DNA of 8,104 nucleotides from Ruminococcus sp. UBA3387 (GCA_002358895.1 DEPR01000031.1:5933-14036), one strand, 5' to 3'; positions 1-5,062 are shown, numbered from the stretch's first letter. Program-made: numbers and translations. Notes: generated from the letters alone by a model not told the origin.

Positions 1-182
1 AAGCCGACAGCTTCGCAAGCCAGCTTTTTGTTTCTTACATAAACCTTTGAAGCAGGGTCATCACCTACAATTACAACAGCAAGTCCTACTTCAATTCCTT
101 TATCTTTTAGCTGTTCTGTTTCGAGTCTTATTCTTTCCTTAACCTGTGCTGAAACAGCCTTTCCATCAATAATTTTACTCAT
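1..182 (-). CDS. folD: Methylenetetrahydrofolate dehydrogenase/cyclohydrolase FolD, N-terminal part (cut by window edge)
   Basis: Only the first 60 codons are in the window; the gene runs off the left edge. The visible protein opens MSKIIDGKAVSAQVKERI, the usual FolD start, and continues with a VGLAVVIVGDDPAS strand-loop and the tetrahydrofolate-site segment SKVYVRNKKLACE. In that segment Tyr48 and Lys52 fit the family's YxxxK catalytic pair, in which the lysine is essential for cyclohydrolase chemistry. FolD is a cytosolic bifunctional enzyme that interconverts 5,10-methylene-THF, 5,10-methenyl-THF and 10-formyl-THF, normally with NADP. The ATG at 180-182 lies inside the end of lgt (8-nt overlap), and its ribosome binding site GGAGG at 192-196 lies within lgt coding sequence, 9 nt upstream. 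This implies translational coupling at the end of the ymfF-ymfH-lgt-folD run. The family assignment is firm; the nucleotide-binding half cannot be judged. Confidence 0.93.
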   Translation of the reverse strand, partial: MSKIIDGKAVSAQVKERIRLETEQLKDKGIEVGLAVVIVGDDPASKVYVRNKKLACEAVG

Positions 183-1383
183 TGTCTTTTTCCTCCACGT
201 CTATAATTTCTTCAACATTTTCGCCAAGAATATCCGAATAACTGTCATCTGTTTTCTCTTCAGTCAACACTATTTCTTCCTGTCTTGCATTTTTGCTGAA
301 CTTTTCTTCAAATTCTTTCTGAAGCTCAACAAAGCTTTCGCCTTTTGATTTTGCTTCATTAATTTTCTTTTTGAGTGCTTTCTTTTCTTTTTGCATTTCA
401 GCGTGCTTATCATACTTTGCAAGCTGTAGTTTAGACACTTCGGTTTCATAGAAGAACTGATAATCTCCACGTCTCTTATAGATACCTCTCAGTACAAAAA
501 TAAGCACTACTGCAACAAGCACGCAAGTGCCTGCAACAAGCTGTGATACTCTGATGTTTGCAAGATAGAGTGAATCGGTTCTCAGACCTTCGATGAAGAA
601 TCTTCCCAGACCATACCAGCCGATATACAAAAGAAAAACTTCACCGTCAAACTTACGATGCTTCAGATATAAATGCAAAAGCACAAATCCAAGAATACAC
701 CAGAGAGACTCATACAGGAAGCAGGGGTGAACAGGTGCATAACGTGAAACAGTACCACCAAAATCATCATTTTCAGCAATATAGAGCATAGTTGAATAGC
801 TCATCATCCCCCAAGGAAGGTCGGTATTTGTACCAAATGCCTCCTGGTTGACGAAGTTACCCCAACGGCCTATTGATTGTCCGATAAGAAAACAAGGTGC
901 AACTACGTCAAGGAGTGCCGTCAGTTTCAGCTTTCTCAGCTTTGCAATAATACCACCAATCAGTATTGCACCGATAACACCACCGTATATTGCAAGACCA
1001 CCGCTACGAAAATCAAAGAAATCCTTAAATGTGAGACTATCGCTGAACAGGATATAATATACTCTTGCACCGACTATAGCTCCGATAAGTCCACCAATTA
1101 CGGCATCGGTTGCTCTGTCAGGGTCGATACCGACTGTTCTCATTTTCCTGAAGCCATAGAACATTGCAACCAGTATACCCAATGCAATCAGGAACCCATA
1201 TTTATAAATTGCAAAATCTGTACCGGGGATTTCAAACAGAACTCTGTCCAGTGAAAAGCCCTGATTAAGAATATTTTCACCGTCACCGAAATTCGGAAAA
1301 AACACTTTATCGGGGTTTTCAATCATTGTATCCCTTAAAGTTTCGCTTACGTCAGTTGCAAGCTGTGTCATTAACTGTGTCAT
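175..1383 (-). CDS. lgt: Prolipoprotein diacylglyceryl transferase with a long charged C-terminal tail
   Basis: Lgt transfers diacylglycerol from phosphatidylglycerol to the lipobox cysteine of prolipoproteins in the cytoplasmic membrane, the first step of lipoprotein maturation. The protein is 402 aa against the usual 260-300. The core spans about residues 45-300 and has several hydrophobic segments. Its signature GRWGNFVNQEAFG at 172-184 holds the Arg, Asn and Glu of the family motif. Tyr62-Gly63 lies in the first membrane segment, GGLAIYGG is at 128-135, and GLGRFFIEGLR at 258-268 carries the second conserved arginine. GGLAIYGG has Tyr where E. coli Lgt has His103; I recall Tyr as common in Firmicutes. 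Two parts are unusual: about 45 N-terminal residues before the core, and residues 302-402, a Lys/Glu-rich tail likely to be helical or coiled-coil and cytoplasmic. Met1 is preferred because AGAGGACGG lies just upstream; Met5 has no such site. The gene starts 15 nt after the M16 gene stops and overlaps folD. Confidence 0.95.
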   Translation of the reverse strand: MTQLMTQLATDVSETLRDTMIENPDKVFFPNFGDGENILNQGFSLDRVLFEIPGTDFAIYKYGFLIALGILVAMFYGFRKMRTVGIDPDRATDAVIGGLIGAIVGARVYYILFSDSLTFKDFFDFRSGGLAIYGGVIGAILIGGIIAKLRKLKLTALLDVVAPCFLIGQSIGRWGNFVNQEAFGTNTDLPWGMMSYSTMLYIAENDDFGGTVSRYAPVHPCFLYESLWCILGFVLLHLYLKHRKFDGEVFLLYIGWYGLGRFFIEGLRTDSLYLANIRVSQLVAGTCVLVAVVLIFVLRGIYKRRGDYQFFYETEVSKLQLAKYDKHAEMQKEKKALKKKINEAKSKGESFVELQKEFEEKFSKNARQEEIVLTEEKTDDSYSDILGENVEEIIDVEEKDNE

Positions 1384-1398
1384 AACCGTCCTCTTTTC

Positions 1399-2682
1399 TT
1401 ATATATTGTTGTCGATTATAGAAATTGAAACATTATTTGTATCAAGCAACAAATCTATAGCTTTCATACAATCATCATAAGTGAGCTTTGCAAGCTCTTC
1501 TGCAAATGAAAAGGCATCAAGGCCGATAAAGTTTGTAAGCATCATAAGTGATGCACAATTCTCAACGCTGTTCAGATTACGGATCGTACAACCGAACTTT
1601 GACTTTTTCAGCATTTCAAACTGCTTTATATCAAGCCCGTTCTTTTTTACATTCTCTACTGCTTCAATGCACTTTTCAAGCACTGCTTTCGGGTCCTTTG
1701 ATTCACCACTGCAAATGCAGGAGAAAACGCCCTCCATATCAAATACTTCGTATGAAAAATTGGAATTTATAAGTCCACTGTCCAGCAAATCCTTATAAAG
1801 TGGAGAAATATTACCGAAGAGCATCTGCATAACGATAGCTGCTGCAGTTTCCATTTTCACAAGTTCCCGACCTCTGAAGCCCTTTGACTTAAAACCAATA
1901 TTGAAAATTGGCATACCTACAGAAAAATGCTCAACGACTTCCTTTTTATACACTTCGTCAGGTTCATCATCAAAGAATGAATCAAGCTTCTTATCCTCAA
2001 CAGGAATAAGGAACTCATCACAAGCCCTTATAACCTCATCCTCATCAACATTACCTGCAACAGACAATGTCATATTATGAAGATTATAAAATGTCTTATA
2101 ACAATCATACAACAGGTCTGCATTGATTTTCTTGATAGATTCAACCGTTCCACCGATGTCAATTCTGATAGGATGATTTTTGTACATAGCTTTCAGCAGA
2201 TTAAAAAAGCATCTTCTTTCAGGTGAATCATCCAGCATTTTAATTTCCTGAGCAATAATTCCCTGCTCCTTATCCACCGTTTCCTGAGTGAAATACGGGT
2301 TCTGGACAAAGGTCAAAAGAATTTCCAGTGGCTTTTTATAATCTCCCGATGTGGAAAAGGTATATGCTGTATGGTCAAAAGTTGTATATGCGTTAGCATT
2401 TGCACCTGTCTGTGCATACAAATCAAAAACGTCGCAATCTTCATTTTCAAACAGCTTATGCTCAAGGAAATGGGCGATACCCTCAGGTACATCTATATAC
2501 TCATCGCTGTCAGCAGTCTTGAAACGAGTATTGATTGAACCATACTTAGCACCAAAAAGTGCTTCAACAGTCGAAAAGCCTTCCATTTTCCATATCAGCA
2601 CATCAAGACCTGACGGGTGCTTTATTTTTACATAGCTTTCGCCTGTACGCTCATTTTTAATTACTTCACGGGGATAGCTCAT
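1399..2682 (-). CDS. ymfH: M16 family zinc peptidase, catalytic (HxxEH) subunit, YmfH-like
   Basis: This 427-aa protein has the inverted zinc motif of M16 (pitrilysin/insulysin) peptidases. HFLEH at 71-75 supplies two zinc histidines and the catalytic glutamate. Glu146 in GIIAQEIKM is the likely third zinc ligand, with the conserved Glu139 seven residues before it, the same spacing as in pitrilysin. The length fits one two-domain M16B half-unit. The C-terminal half lacks the Arg/Tyr cleft motif that these enzymes need; the upstream partner has it. The paired organisation matches Bacillus ymfF/ymfH, which some databases call YfmF/YfmH and label EF-P 5-aminopentanol modification-associated. That label reflects genomic association, not a shown reaction, and the substrate is unknown. 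The start at 2682 has a strong GGAGGTGA site (2687-2694) and overlaps the upstream stop as ATGA, so the two subunits should be co-translated. No signal peptide is seen, so a cytosolic location is likely. Confidence 0.9.
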   Translation of the reverse strand: MSYPREVIKNERTGESYVKIKHPSGLDVLIWKMEGFSTVEALFGAKYGSINTRFKTADSDEYIDVPEGIAHFLEHKLFENEDCDVFDLYAQTGANANAYTTFDHTAYTFSTSGDYKKPLEILLTFVQNPYFTQETVDKEQGIIAQEIKMLDDSPERRCFFNLLKAMYKNHPIRIDIGGTVESIKKINADLLYDCYKTFYNLHNMTLSVAGNVDEDEVIRACDEFLIPVEDKKLDSFFDDEPDEVYKKEVVEHFSVGMPIFNIGFKSKGFRGRELVKMETAAAIVMQMLFGNISPLYKDLLDSGLINSNFSYEVFDMEGVFSCICSGESKDPKAVLEKCIEAVENVKKNGLDIKQFEMLKKSKFGCTIRNLNSVENCASLMMLTNFIGLDAFSFAEELAKLTYDDCMKAIDLLLDTNNVSISIIDNNI

Positions 2683-3950
2683 TCCTTCACCTCCGGTTCC
2701 ATAAGATAAACCGTATCAAGTCTGAACGATTTTGCAGAATTGATTACACGCTCTCTTGAAATATTCTGAATTATATCGCAAATCTGTTCAGGTGAATTAA
2801 CATTGCCTCTTACTCTCTGGACAAAATACCAGGAATTAAGTGCAAGAACGCTGTCATTATTGGACTGGAAACCGTTGCAGAGAGCTTTCTTTGTGTTCTC
2901 TAAAAGCTCGTCAGAAAAATCTCCGTCTGATATTGCTTTAAGCTGTTTCAGTATTTCACTTTTAGCCTTATCAACATTTTCACGTTCAATTCCACTATCC
3001 ACAATCATTGTCTGCTTACACTCGATAATGCCTGCGGTACAATAATAACACAATGACAATTTTTCACGGACATTTGCAAACAAGAACGAAAACGGTGTTC
3101 CACCAAACATTGCACTCATAAGTTTATGTGCATAGAAATCATCACTATCAGTTTTAAAAGCCATAAGCATTTTACACTGGTTTACGTCGTACTGCTCTGC
3201 AACTTCCAGTGTTTTCTCTTTAATCGCAGAGGGATTAAGAAAATCAATTTCAAAATCCCGATCTCTTTCCATCTCTTCAAAGTAGTTAAAAATTATCTGT
3301 TCAGCCTTTTTGGTATTGCCACCGCCGATTACAGAAATATCCACATAAGAATTGTATATCAATTTATTGTAAGCCTTATATAAATCTTCCTGCGTAATTT
3401 GCTGTGCCTGCTCAACTGTACCATTTTCATAGATTGAAGCAGGTTCATTTTCATATACAAACGTATTCGCACGCAACAAAGCATATCCACGTCGGTCGTT
3501 GATTTCACTTTTGATTGACTCCACAAGCTCCTGTTTACGCTGTTGAAAATACTTCTCATTAAACTTACCGTTTTCAATATGTGGATTCAAAAGGCAATCC
3601 AGCAACAATTTTGTTGCTTCCACCGATACTTCTTCGTTATCAAGAGTATAATTATCGCCAATAAATCTTACACTGAGACCTGTAACCTGATAGTCGCCCA
3701 TAGTATAAGAAAAATTCTTCATCCCTGCATCATATAAGCTCAGAAGTTTTTCATTCAGCTTTGTTCTTGATTTTATAATATTATTTGAAGTACCAAGCAA
3801 CGCAGAAAGCAGTGTATTGAGTGGTGCGTTTTCTTTATTCAATTCAGTAATAAATCTGACTGCTACAAGATCAGTTTTAAACTTACTGTCATAGACACCT
3901 GAAAATGATATTCCATTTCCGATTTTTTTATGAACATATGAGACCGACAT
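2679..3950 (-). CDS. ymfF: M16 family protein lacking the zinc site, YmfF-like partner subunit
   Basis: A 423-aa M16-fold protein. Where active members have HxxEH, the aligned region (about residues 41-76, around LLSALLGTSNN) has no His/Glu zinc motif, so this chain is not expected to bind zinc. Its C-terminal half keeps the family's substrate-cleft signature at 275-303, from HKLMSAMFGG to REKLSLCYY, with Arg295 and Tyr302 or Tyr303. This complements the downstream YmfH-like chain, which has the zinc site but not this motif, as in heterodimeric M16B peptidases such as Sphingomonas Sph2681/Sph2682 and mitochondrial processing peptidase. It is the first gene of the ymfF-ymfH-lgt-folD operon. 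Its ATG at 3950 follows AAGGAG (3957-3962) with a 6-nt spacer, and extended -10 boxes lie just upstream. The physiological substrate is unknown. Confidence 0.88.
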   Translation of the reverse strand: MSVSYVHKKIGNGISFSGVYDSKFKTDLVAVRFITELNKENAPLNTLLSALLGTSNNIIKSRTKLNEKLLSLYDAGMKNFSYTMGDYQVTGLSVRFIGDNYTLDNEEVSVEATKLLLDCLLNPHIENGKFNEKYFQQRKQELVESIKSEINDRRGYALLRANTFVYENEPASIYENGTVEQAQQITQEDLYKAYNKLIYNSYVDISVIGGGNTKKAEQIIFNYFEEMERDRDFEIDFLNPSAIKEKTLEVAEQYDVNQCKMLMAFKTDSDDFYAHKLMSAMFGGTPFSFLFANVREKLSLCYYCTAGIIECKQTMIVDSGIERENVDKAKSEILKQLKAISDGDFSDELLENTKKALCNGFQSNNDSVLALNSWYFVQRVRGNVNSPEQICDIIQNISRERVINSAKSFRLDTVYLMEPEVKE

Positions 3951-3989
3951 ACATTTCTCCTTACTTATTATAACAAATTAATAATATAT

Positions 3990-3998
3990 ATTATAGCA
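3990..3998 (-). promoter_or_regulatory. Extended -10 promoter for the ymfF-ymfH-lgt-folD operon
   Basis: On the minus strand, TGCTATAAT (TGnTATAAT, a perfect extended -10) occupies 3990-3998, giving a predicted start near 3983 and a 5' leader of about 33 nt that contains the ribosome binding site. No good -35 box is seen at 16-18 bp, which extended -10 promoters can tolerate. A second perfect TGTTATAAT at 3967-3975 would start transcription within the ribosome binding site, so it is less likely to be productive. This promoter lies downstream of the terminator-like hairpin at 4053-4087, so the operon need not depend on transcription arriving from the non-coding RNA. Confidence 0.6.
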
Positions 3999-4039
3999 CA
4001 AACCCATTGAAATTACTATAGTTTTCACAATATTTTCAT

Positions 4040-4087
4040 AAAAACGCAAATAATAAGGTGAGTAGATTTAAAACCTACTCACCTTAT
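4040..4087 (-). terminator. Intrinsic-type terminator of the predicted long non-coding RNA
   Basis: A perfect 13-bp inverted repeat (4053-4065 with 4075-4087, loop 9 nt) reads on the minus strand as AUAAGGUGAGUAG, loop, CUACUCACCUUAU, then UAUUUGCGUUUUUAU. This is the strongest simple hairpin in the 1.1-kb gap, and a U-rich tract follows it only in the leftward direction. No transcribed gene approaches it from the left, so it is best read as the 3' end of the leftward RNA that starts near 4906. The U-tract is interrupted by GCG, so termination may be incomplete and some readthrough into ymfF is possible. Confidence 0.6.
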
Positions 4088-4211
4088 ATACGTTATTTTA
4101 TCATTATTTCAGTGTACTGTTAGTACATTGGAATTCACTCCAAAGTTCAATTTTAGTTACTCCGATTTCCTCGGGCTAAATTAACTGTCTTGGTGGACTC
4201 ACTCCTTCATT

Positions 4212-4247
4212 TCAGATAATCAATCGTTTGATGAATACTTTAATCAT
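4212..4247 (-). CDS. Possible 11-residue ORF behind the fifth GGAGUGA element
   Basis: ATG at 4245-4247 opens MIKVFIKRLII and ends with TGA at 4212-4214. GGAG of the repeat element lies 8 nt upstream, a normal Shine-Dalgarno distance. The peptide is short, cationic and amphipathic. It may be a leader-type peptide, a decoy initiation site, or an accident of an SD-like RNA motif; nothing here proves translation. A start-proximal hairpin (ATCAA, ACGA loop, TTGAT) lies inside the frame. Confidence 0.2.
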   Translation of the reverse strand: MIKVFIKRLII

Positions 4248-4336
4248 AAACATCACTCCGTATCTTACTGTTTACCTAATTCAGTTAATTCTGTCGAAAT
4301 TCAAATTGAAATTTCTGGTGGACTCACTCCTTAATA

Positions 4337-4375
4337 TTAAATGTTAAGTCTTCTTGTGTAGTATTTATTTACCAT
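4337..4375 (-). CDS. Possible 12-residue ORF behind the third GGAGUGA element
   Basis: ATG at 4373-4375 opens MVNKYYTRRLNI and ends with TAA at 4337-4339. GAGGAG of the repeat element lies upstream with a 9-nt spacer. The start codon sits inside the GTAGTAT/ATACTAC stem, so initiation would compete with folding. Reported because the SD-ATG spacing recurs in several units of the array; translation is unproven. Confidence 0.2.
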   Translation of the reverse strand: MVNKYYTRRLNI

Positions 4376-4445
4376 ACTACATCACTCCTCAGATTAATTT
4401 CTATTGAATTTGTTTTAATCTTTACATCGGAATCACTCTTTCAAG

Positions 4446-4484
4446 TTATTTGAAAATCACTTCTTTGAAACTTGAACTGTGCAT
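4446..4484 (-). CDS. Possible 12-residue ORF behind the first GGAGUGA element
   Basis: ATG at 4482-4484 opens MHSSSFKEVIFK and ends with TAA at 4446-4448. GGGAG of the element is 8 nt upstream. The frame covers the 8-bp TTCAAGTT/AACTTGAA hairpin of this unit, so translation would melt it. The equivalent positions in two other units give only ATG-TAA and ATG-TAC-TAA, and two units have ACC instead of ATG, so the peptide itself is not conserved across the array. Confidence 0.2.
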   Translation of the reverse strand: MHSSSFKEVIFK

Positions 4485-4577
4485 TGGATTCACTCCCTGC
4501 TACTATTTATTCAGATATTTAATAAAGTAAATCATCTTTCATACCTTCTTTATTCTCTGAATATTTAATTGTAACTT

Positions 4578-4723
4578 AGAATATCCACCTTGTATAAACC
4601 GAATGTCAAATTATCTATATGGGCTCGATATCTGTTTATTATCAACTTTTCGTTTAAGTTTATCAGTCTATATCTGAGTTTAACCTTCTTATTATTACAT
4701 TCTATCGAGCCACTGGATATTCT
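4578..4723 (-). other. Nested long-range helices with a competing local hairpin in the predicted RNA
   Basis: On the minus strand AGAATATCCA (4714-4723) is perfectly complementary to TGGATATTCT (4578-4587), over 10 bp. Nested inside it, GGCTCGATA (4703-4711) pairs perfectly with TATCGAGCC (4622-4630), over 9 bp; only 2 nt separate the two helices on the 5' side, so they could nearly stack. A local alternative, GAGCCA (4726-4731) with TGGCTC (4707-4712), is mutually exclusive with the 9-bp helix and would place the AGAATATCCA strand in its loop. Inside the 9-bp helix is a small AACTT/AAGTT hairpin (4644-4660). The complementarity is seen directly; folding and any switch are inferred. Confidence 0.55.
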
Positions 4724-4745
4724 GCTGGCTCTCTGTTATTTCCAT
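4695..4745 (-). CDS. Possible 16-residue leader-type ORF in the 5' half of the predicted RNA
   Basis: ATG at 4743-4745 opens MEITESQQNIQWLDRM and ends with TAA at 4695-4697. AAAGGAG (4756-4762) lies 10 nt upstream, a good ribosome binding site. The sequence around the start (GGAG, then GTCCAATG) resembles that of the downstream repeat units (GGAGTGAATCCAATG), so it may be an eighth, diverged unit. The frame runs through the 5' strands of the 10-bp and 9-bp long-range helices, so a translating ribosome would prevent both from forming, as in translation-dependent attenuators. Translation is unproven. An overlapping frame from about 4779 to 4735 (MMIKDWKGDRVQWK) has a weaker ribosome binding site. 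Confidence 0.28.
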   Translation of the reverse strand: MEITESQQNIQWLDRM

Positions 4746-4912
4746 TGGACCCGATCTCCTTTCCAATCCTTTATCATCATTTCTTTTGTATCTAAAAACC
4801 TTGTCTGGATTTATGCACTCACTGATTTTTAAATATTCTTCAAAAGCTGACTGATTTAGTACTCGGTTTCACTTAAAGCTTTTGTTTTAAGTTTTATCCT
4901 TTCCTTGATTAT

Positions 4913-4941
4913 AATATAGCATACTTTTTGTGCTTTGTCAA
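4913..4941 (-). promoter_or_regulatory. Strong sigma-A promoter for the leftward non-coding RNA
   Basis: On the minus strand TTGACA at 4936-4941 is followed by a 17-bp spacer (4919-4935) and TATATT at 4913-4918, with TG one base before the -10 (TGCTATATT). A perfect -35, ideal spacing and an extended -10 together predict a strong vegetative promoter with a start near 4906. No protein gene begins within 900 nt downstream, which is the main reason to propose a non-coding transcript. Confidence 0.8.
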
Positions 4942-4998
4942 TAGTTTTTATAAACTTTTCTTGATTTTTTTATACATTTTCACATTTATGTGCTTTAC

Positions 4999-5027
4999 TT
5001 GACATTTTTTATGAAGTGTTGTATAAT
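4999..5027 (+). promoter_or_regulatory. Consensus sigma-A promoter of the DUF1292 gene
   Basis: TTGACA at 4999-5004, a 17-bp spacer and TATAAT at 5022-5027 match the vegetative consensus in both hexamers. Predicted start is near 5034, giving a leader of about 64 nt. It is divergent from the non-coding RNA promoter, with the two -35 boxes 57 bp apart across very AT-rich DNA. The octamer TGTGCTTT occurs in the same orientation at 4929-4936 (overlapping the minus-strand -35 box) and 4989-4996 (just upstream of this -35). Confidence 0.85.
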
Positions 5028-5033
5028 AAAAGT

Positions 5034-5062
5034 GTTGTAGTGTAGTTTTTATACATTACAAC
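5034..5062 (+). promoter_or_regulatory. Stem-loop at the very 5' end of the DUF1292 mRNA leader
   Basis: GTTGTAGTGTA (5034-5044) pairs with TACATTACAAC (5052-5062) over 11 bp, with one G-U pair and a 7-nt loop rich in U. It begins at the predicted transcription start, a position where a hairpin usually protects mRNA from 5'-end-dependent decay. It ends 19 nt before the ribosome binding site, so it does not obviously block translation. It is too small for a riboswitch. Confidence 0.45.

Larger units (their letters stand above)
4135..4496 (-). repeat. Array of seven spaced GGAGUGA elements
   Basis: Read on the minus strand, the heptamer GGAGTGA recurs at 4490-4496, 4382-4388, 4324-4330, 4253-4259, 4199-4205 and 4135-4141, with one variant, AGAGTGA, at 4433-4439. 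Spacings are 57, 51, 58, 71, 54 and 64 nt. Five copies continue as xUCC: GGAGTGAATCCAATG, AGAGTGATTCCGATG, two of GGAGTGAGTCCACCA, and GGAGTGAATTCCAATG. Two continue as GGAGTGATGT. Sequence between units is otherwise unrelated, but stems follow most of them: 8 bp (4469-4476 with 4446-4453 or so), 7 bp AGATTAA/TTAATCT, 7 bp GTAGTAT/ATACTAC, 6 bp GAAATT/AATTTC, 5 bp ATCAA/TTGAT, 4 bp CCGA/TCGG, and 6 bp TGTACT/AGTACA. Conserved short core plus variable hairpins is unlike CRISPR (units too short, spacing variable) and suggests repeated binding sites. GGAG-UGAU also matches the extended Shine-Dalgarno sequence GGAGGUGAU minus one G. Confidence 0.7.
4040..4906 (-). ncRNA. Predicted large structured non-coding RNA (about 860 nt), class not recognised
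   Basis: There is no convincing conventional reading frame on either strand here, yet a near-perfect leftward promoter (4913-4941) and a 13-bp terminator (4053-4087) bracket the interval. The RNA is rich in complementary segments, in order 5' to 3'. (1) An 8-bp hairpin, 4877-4884 with 4841-4848. (2) A 12-bp helix with two G-U pairs, 4824-4835 with 4789-4800. (3) A 10-bp helix, 4714-4723 with 4578-4587, enclosing a 9-bp helix, 4703-4711 with 4622-4630. (4) A two-tier hairpin of 7+7 bp, 4557-4563 with 4508-4514 and 4548-4554 with 4521-4527. (5) Seven GGAGUGA units between 4496 and 4135, each with a downstream hairpin or weaker stem. The architecture resembles large ornate bacterial RNAs in scale, but I see no signature of RNase P RNA, tmRNA, SRP RNA or 6S RNA, and I cannot assign it to OLE, GOLLD or ROOL from memory. 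Transcription and structure are inference from sequence. Confidence 0.6.

Noticed and set aside
877..1254. 125-codon plus-strand open frame antisense to lgt
   Set aside because: It mirrors the conserved Lgt membrane core, has no domain-like pattern and no ribosome binding site; it is a shadow frame.
3967..3975. Second perfect extended -10 (TGTTATAAT) upstream of ymfF as main promoter
   Set aside because: Its predicted start near 3960 falls inside the AAGGAG ribosome binding site, leaving almost no leader; the -10 at 3990-3998 is better placed.
4135..4496. CRISPR array
   Set aside because: The shared unit is only 7-12 nt, imperfect, with spacing varying from 51 to 71 nt and hairpin-forming intervals; no cas genes are near.
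4590..4832. 80-codon plus-strand open frame with hydrophobic product in the intergenic region
   Set aside because: It has no ribosome binding site before its ATG, its composition is what AT-rich sequence gives (Phe, Leu, Ile, Ser), and it lies antisense to the paired segments and promoter-driven direction of the predicted RNA.
4040..4906. Known housekeeping RNAs (RNase P RNA, tmRNA, SRP RNA, 6S RNA), T-box or rRNA fragments
   Set aside because: None of their core motifs is seen: no GAGGAAAGUC-type RNase P core, no tRNA-like ends with tag frame, no T-box UGGN bulge sequence, no rRNA signature. A formal covariance-model search could not be run.
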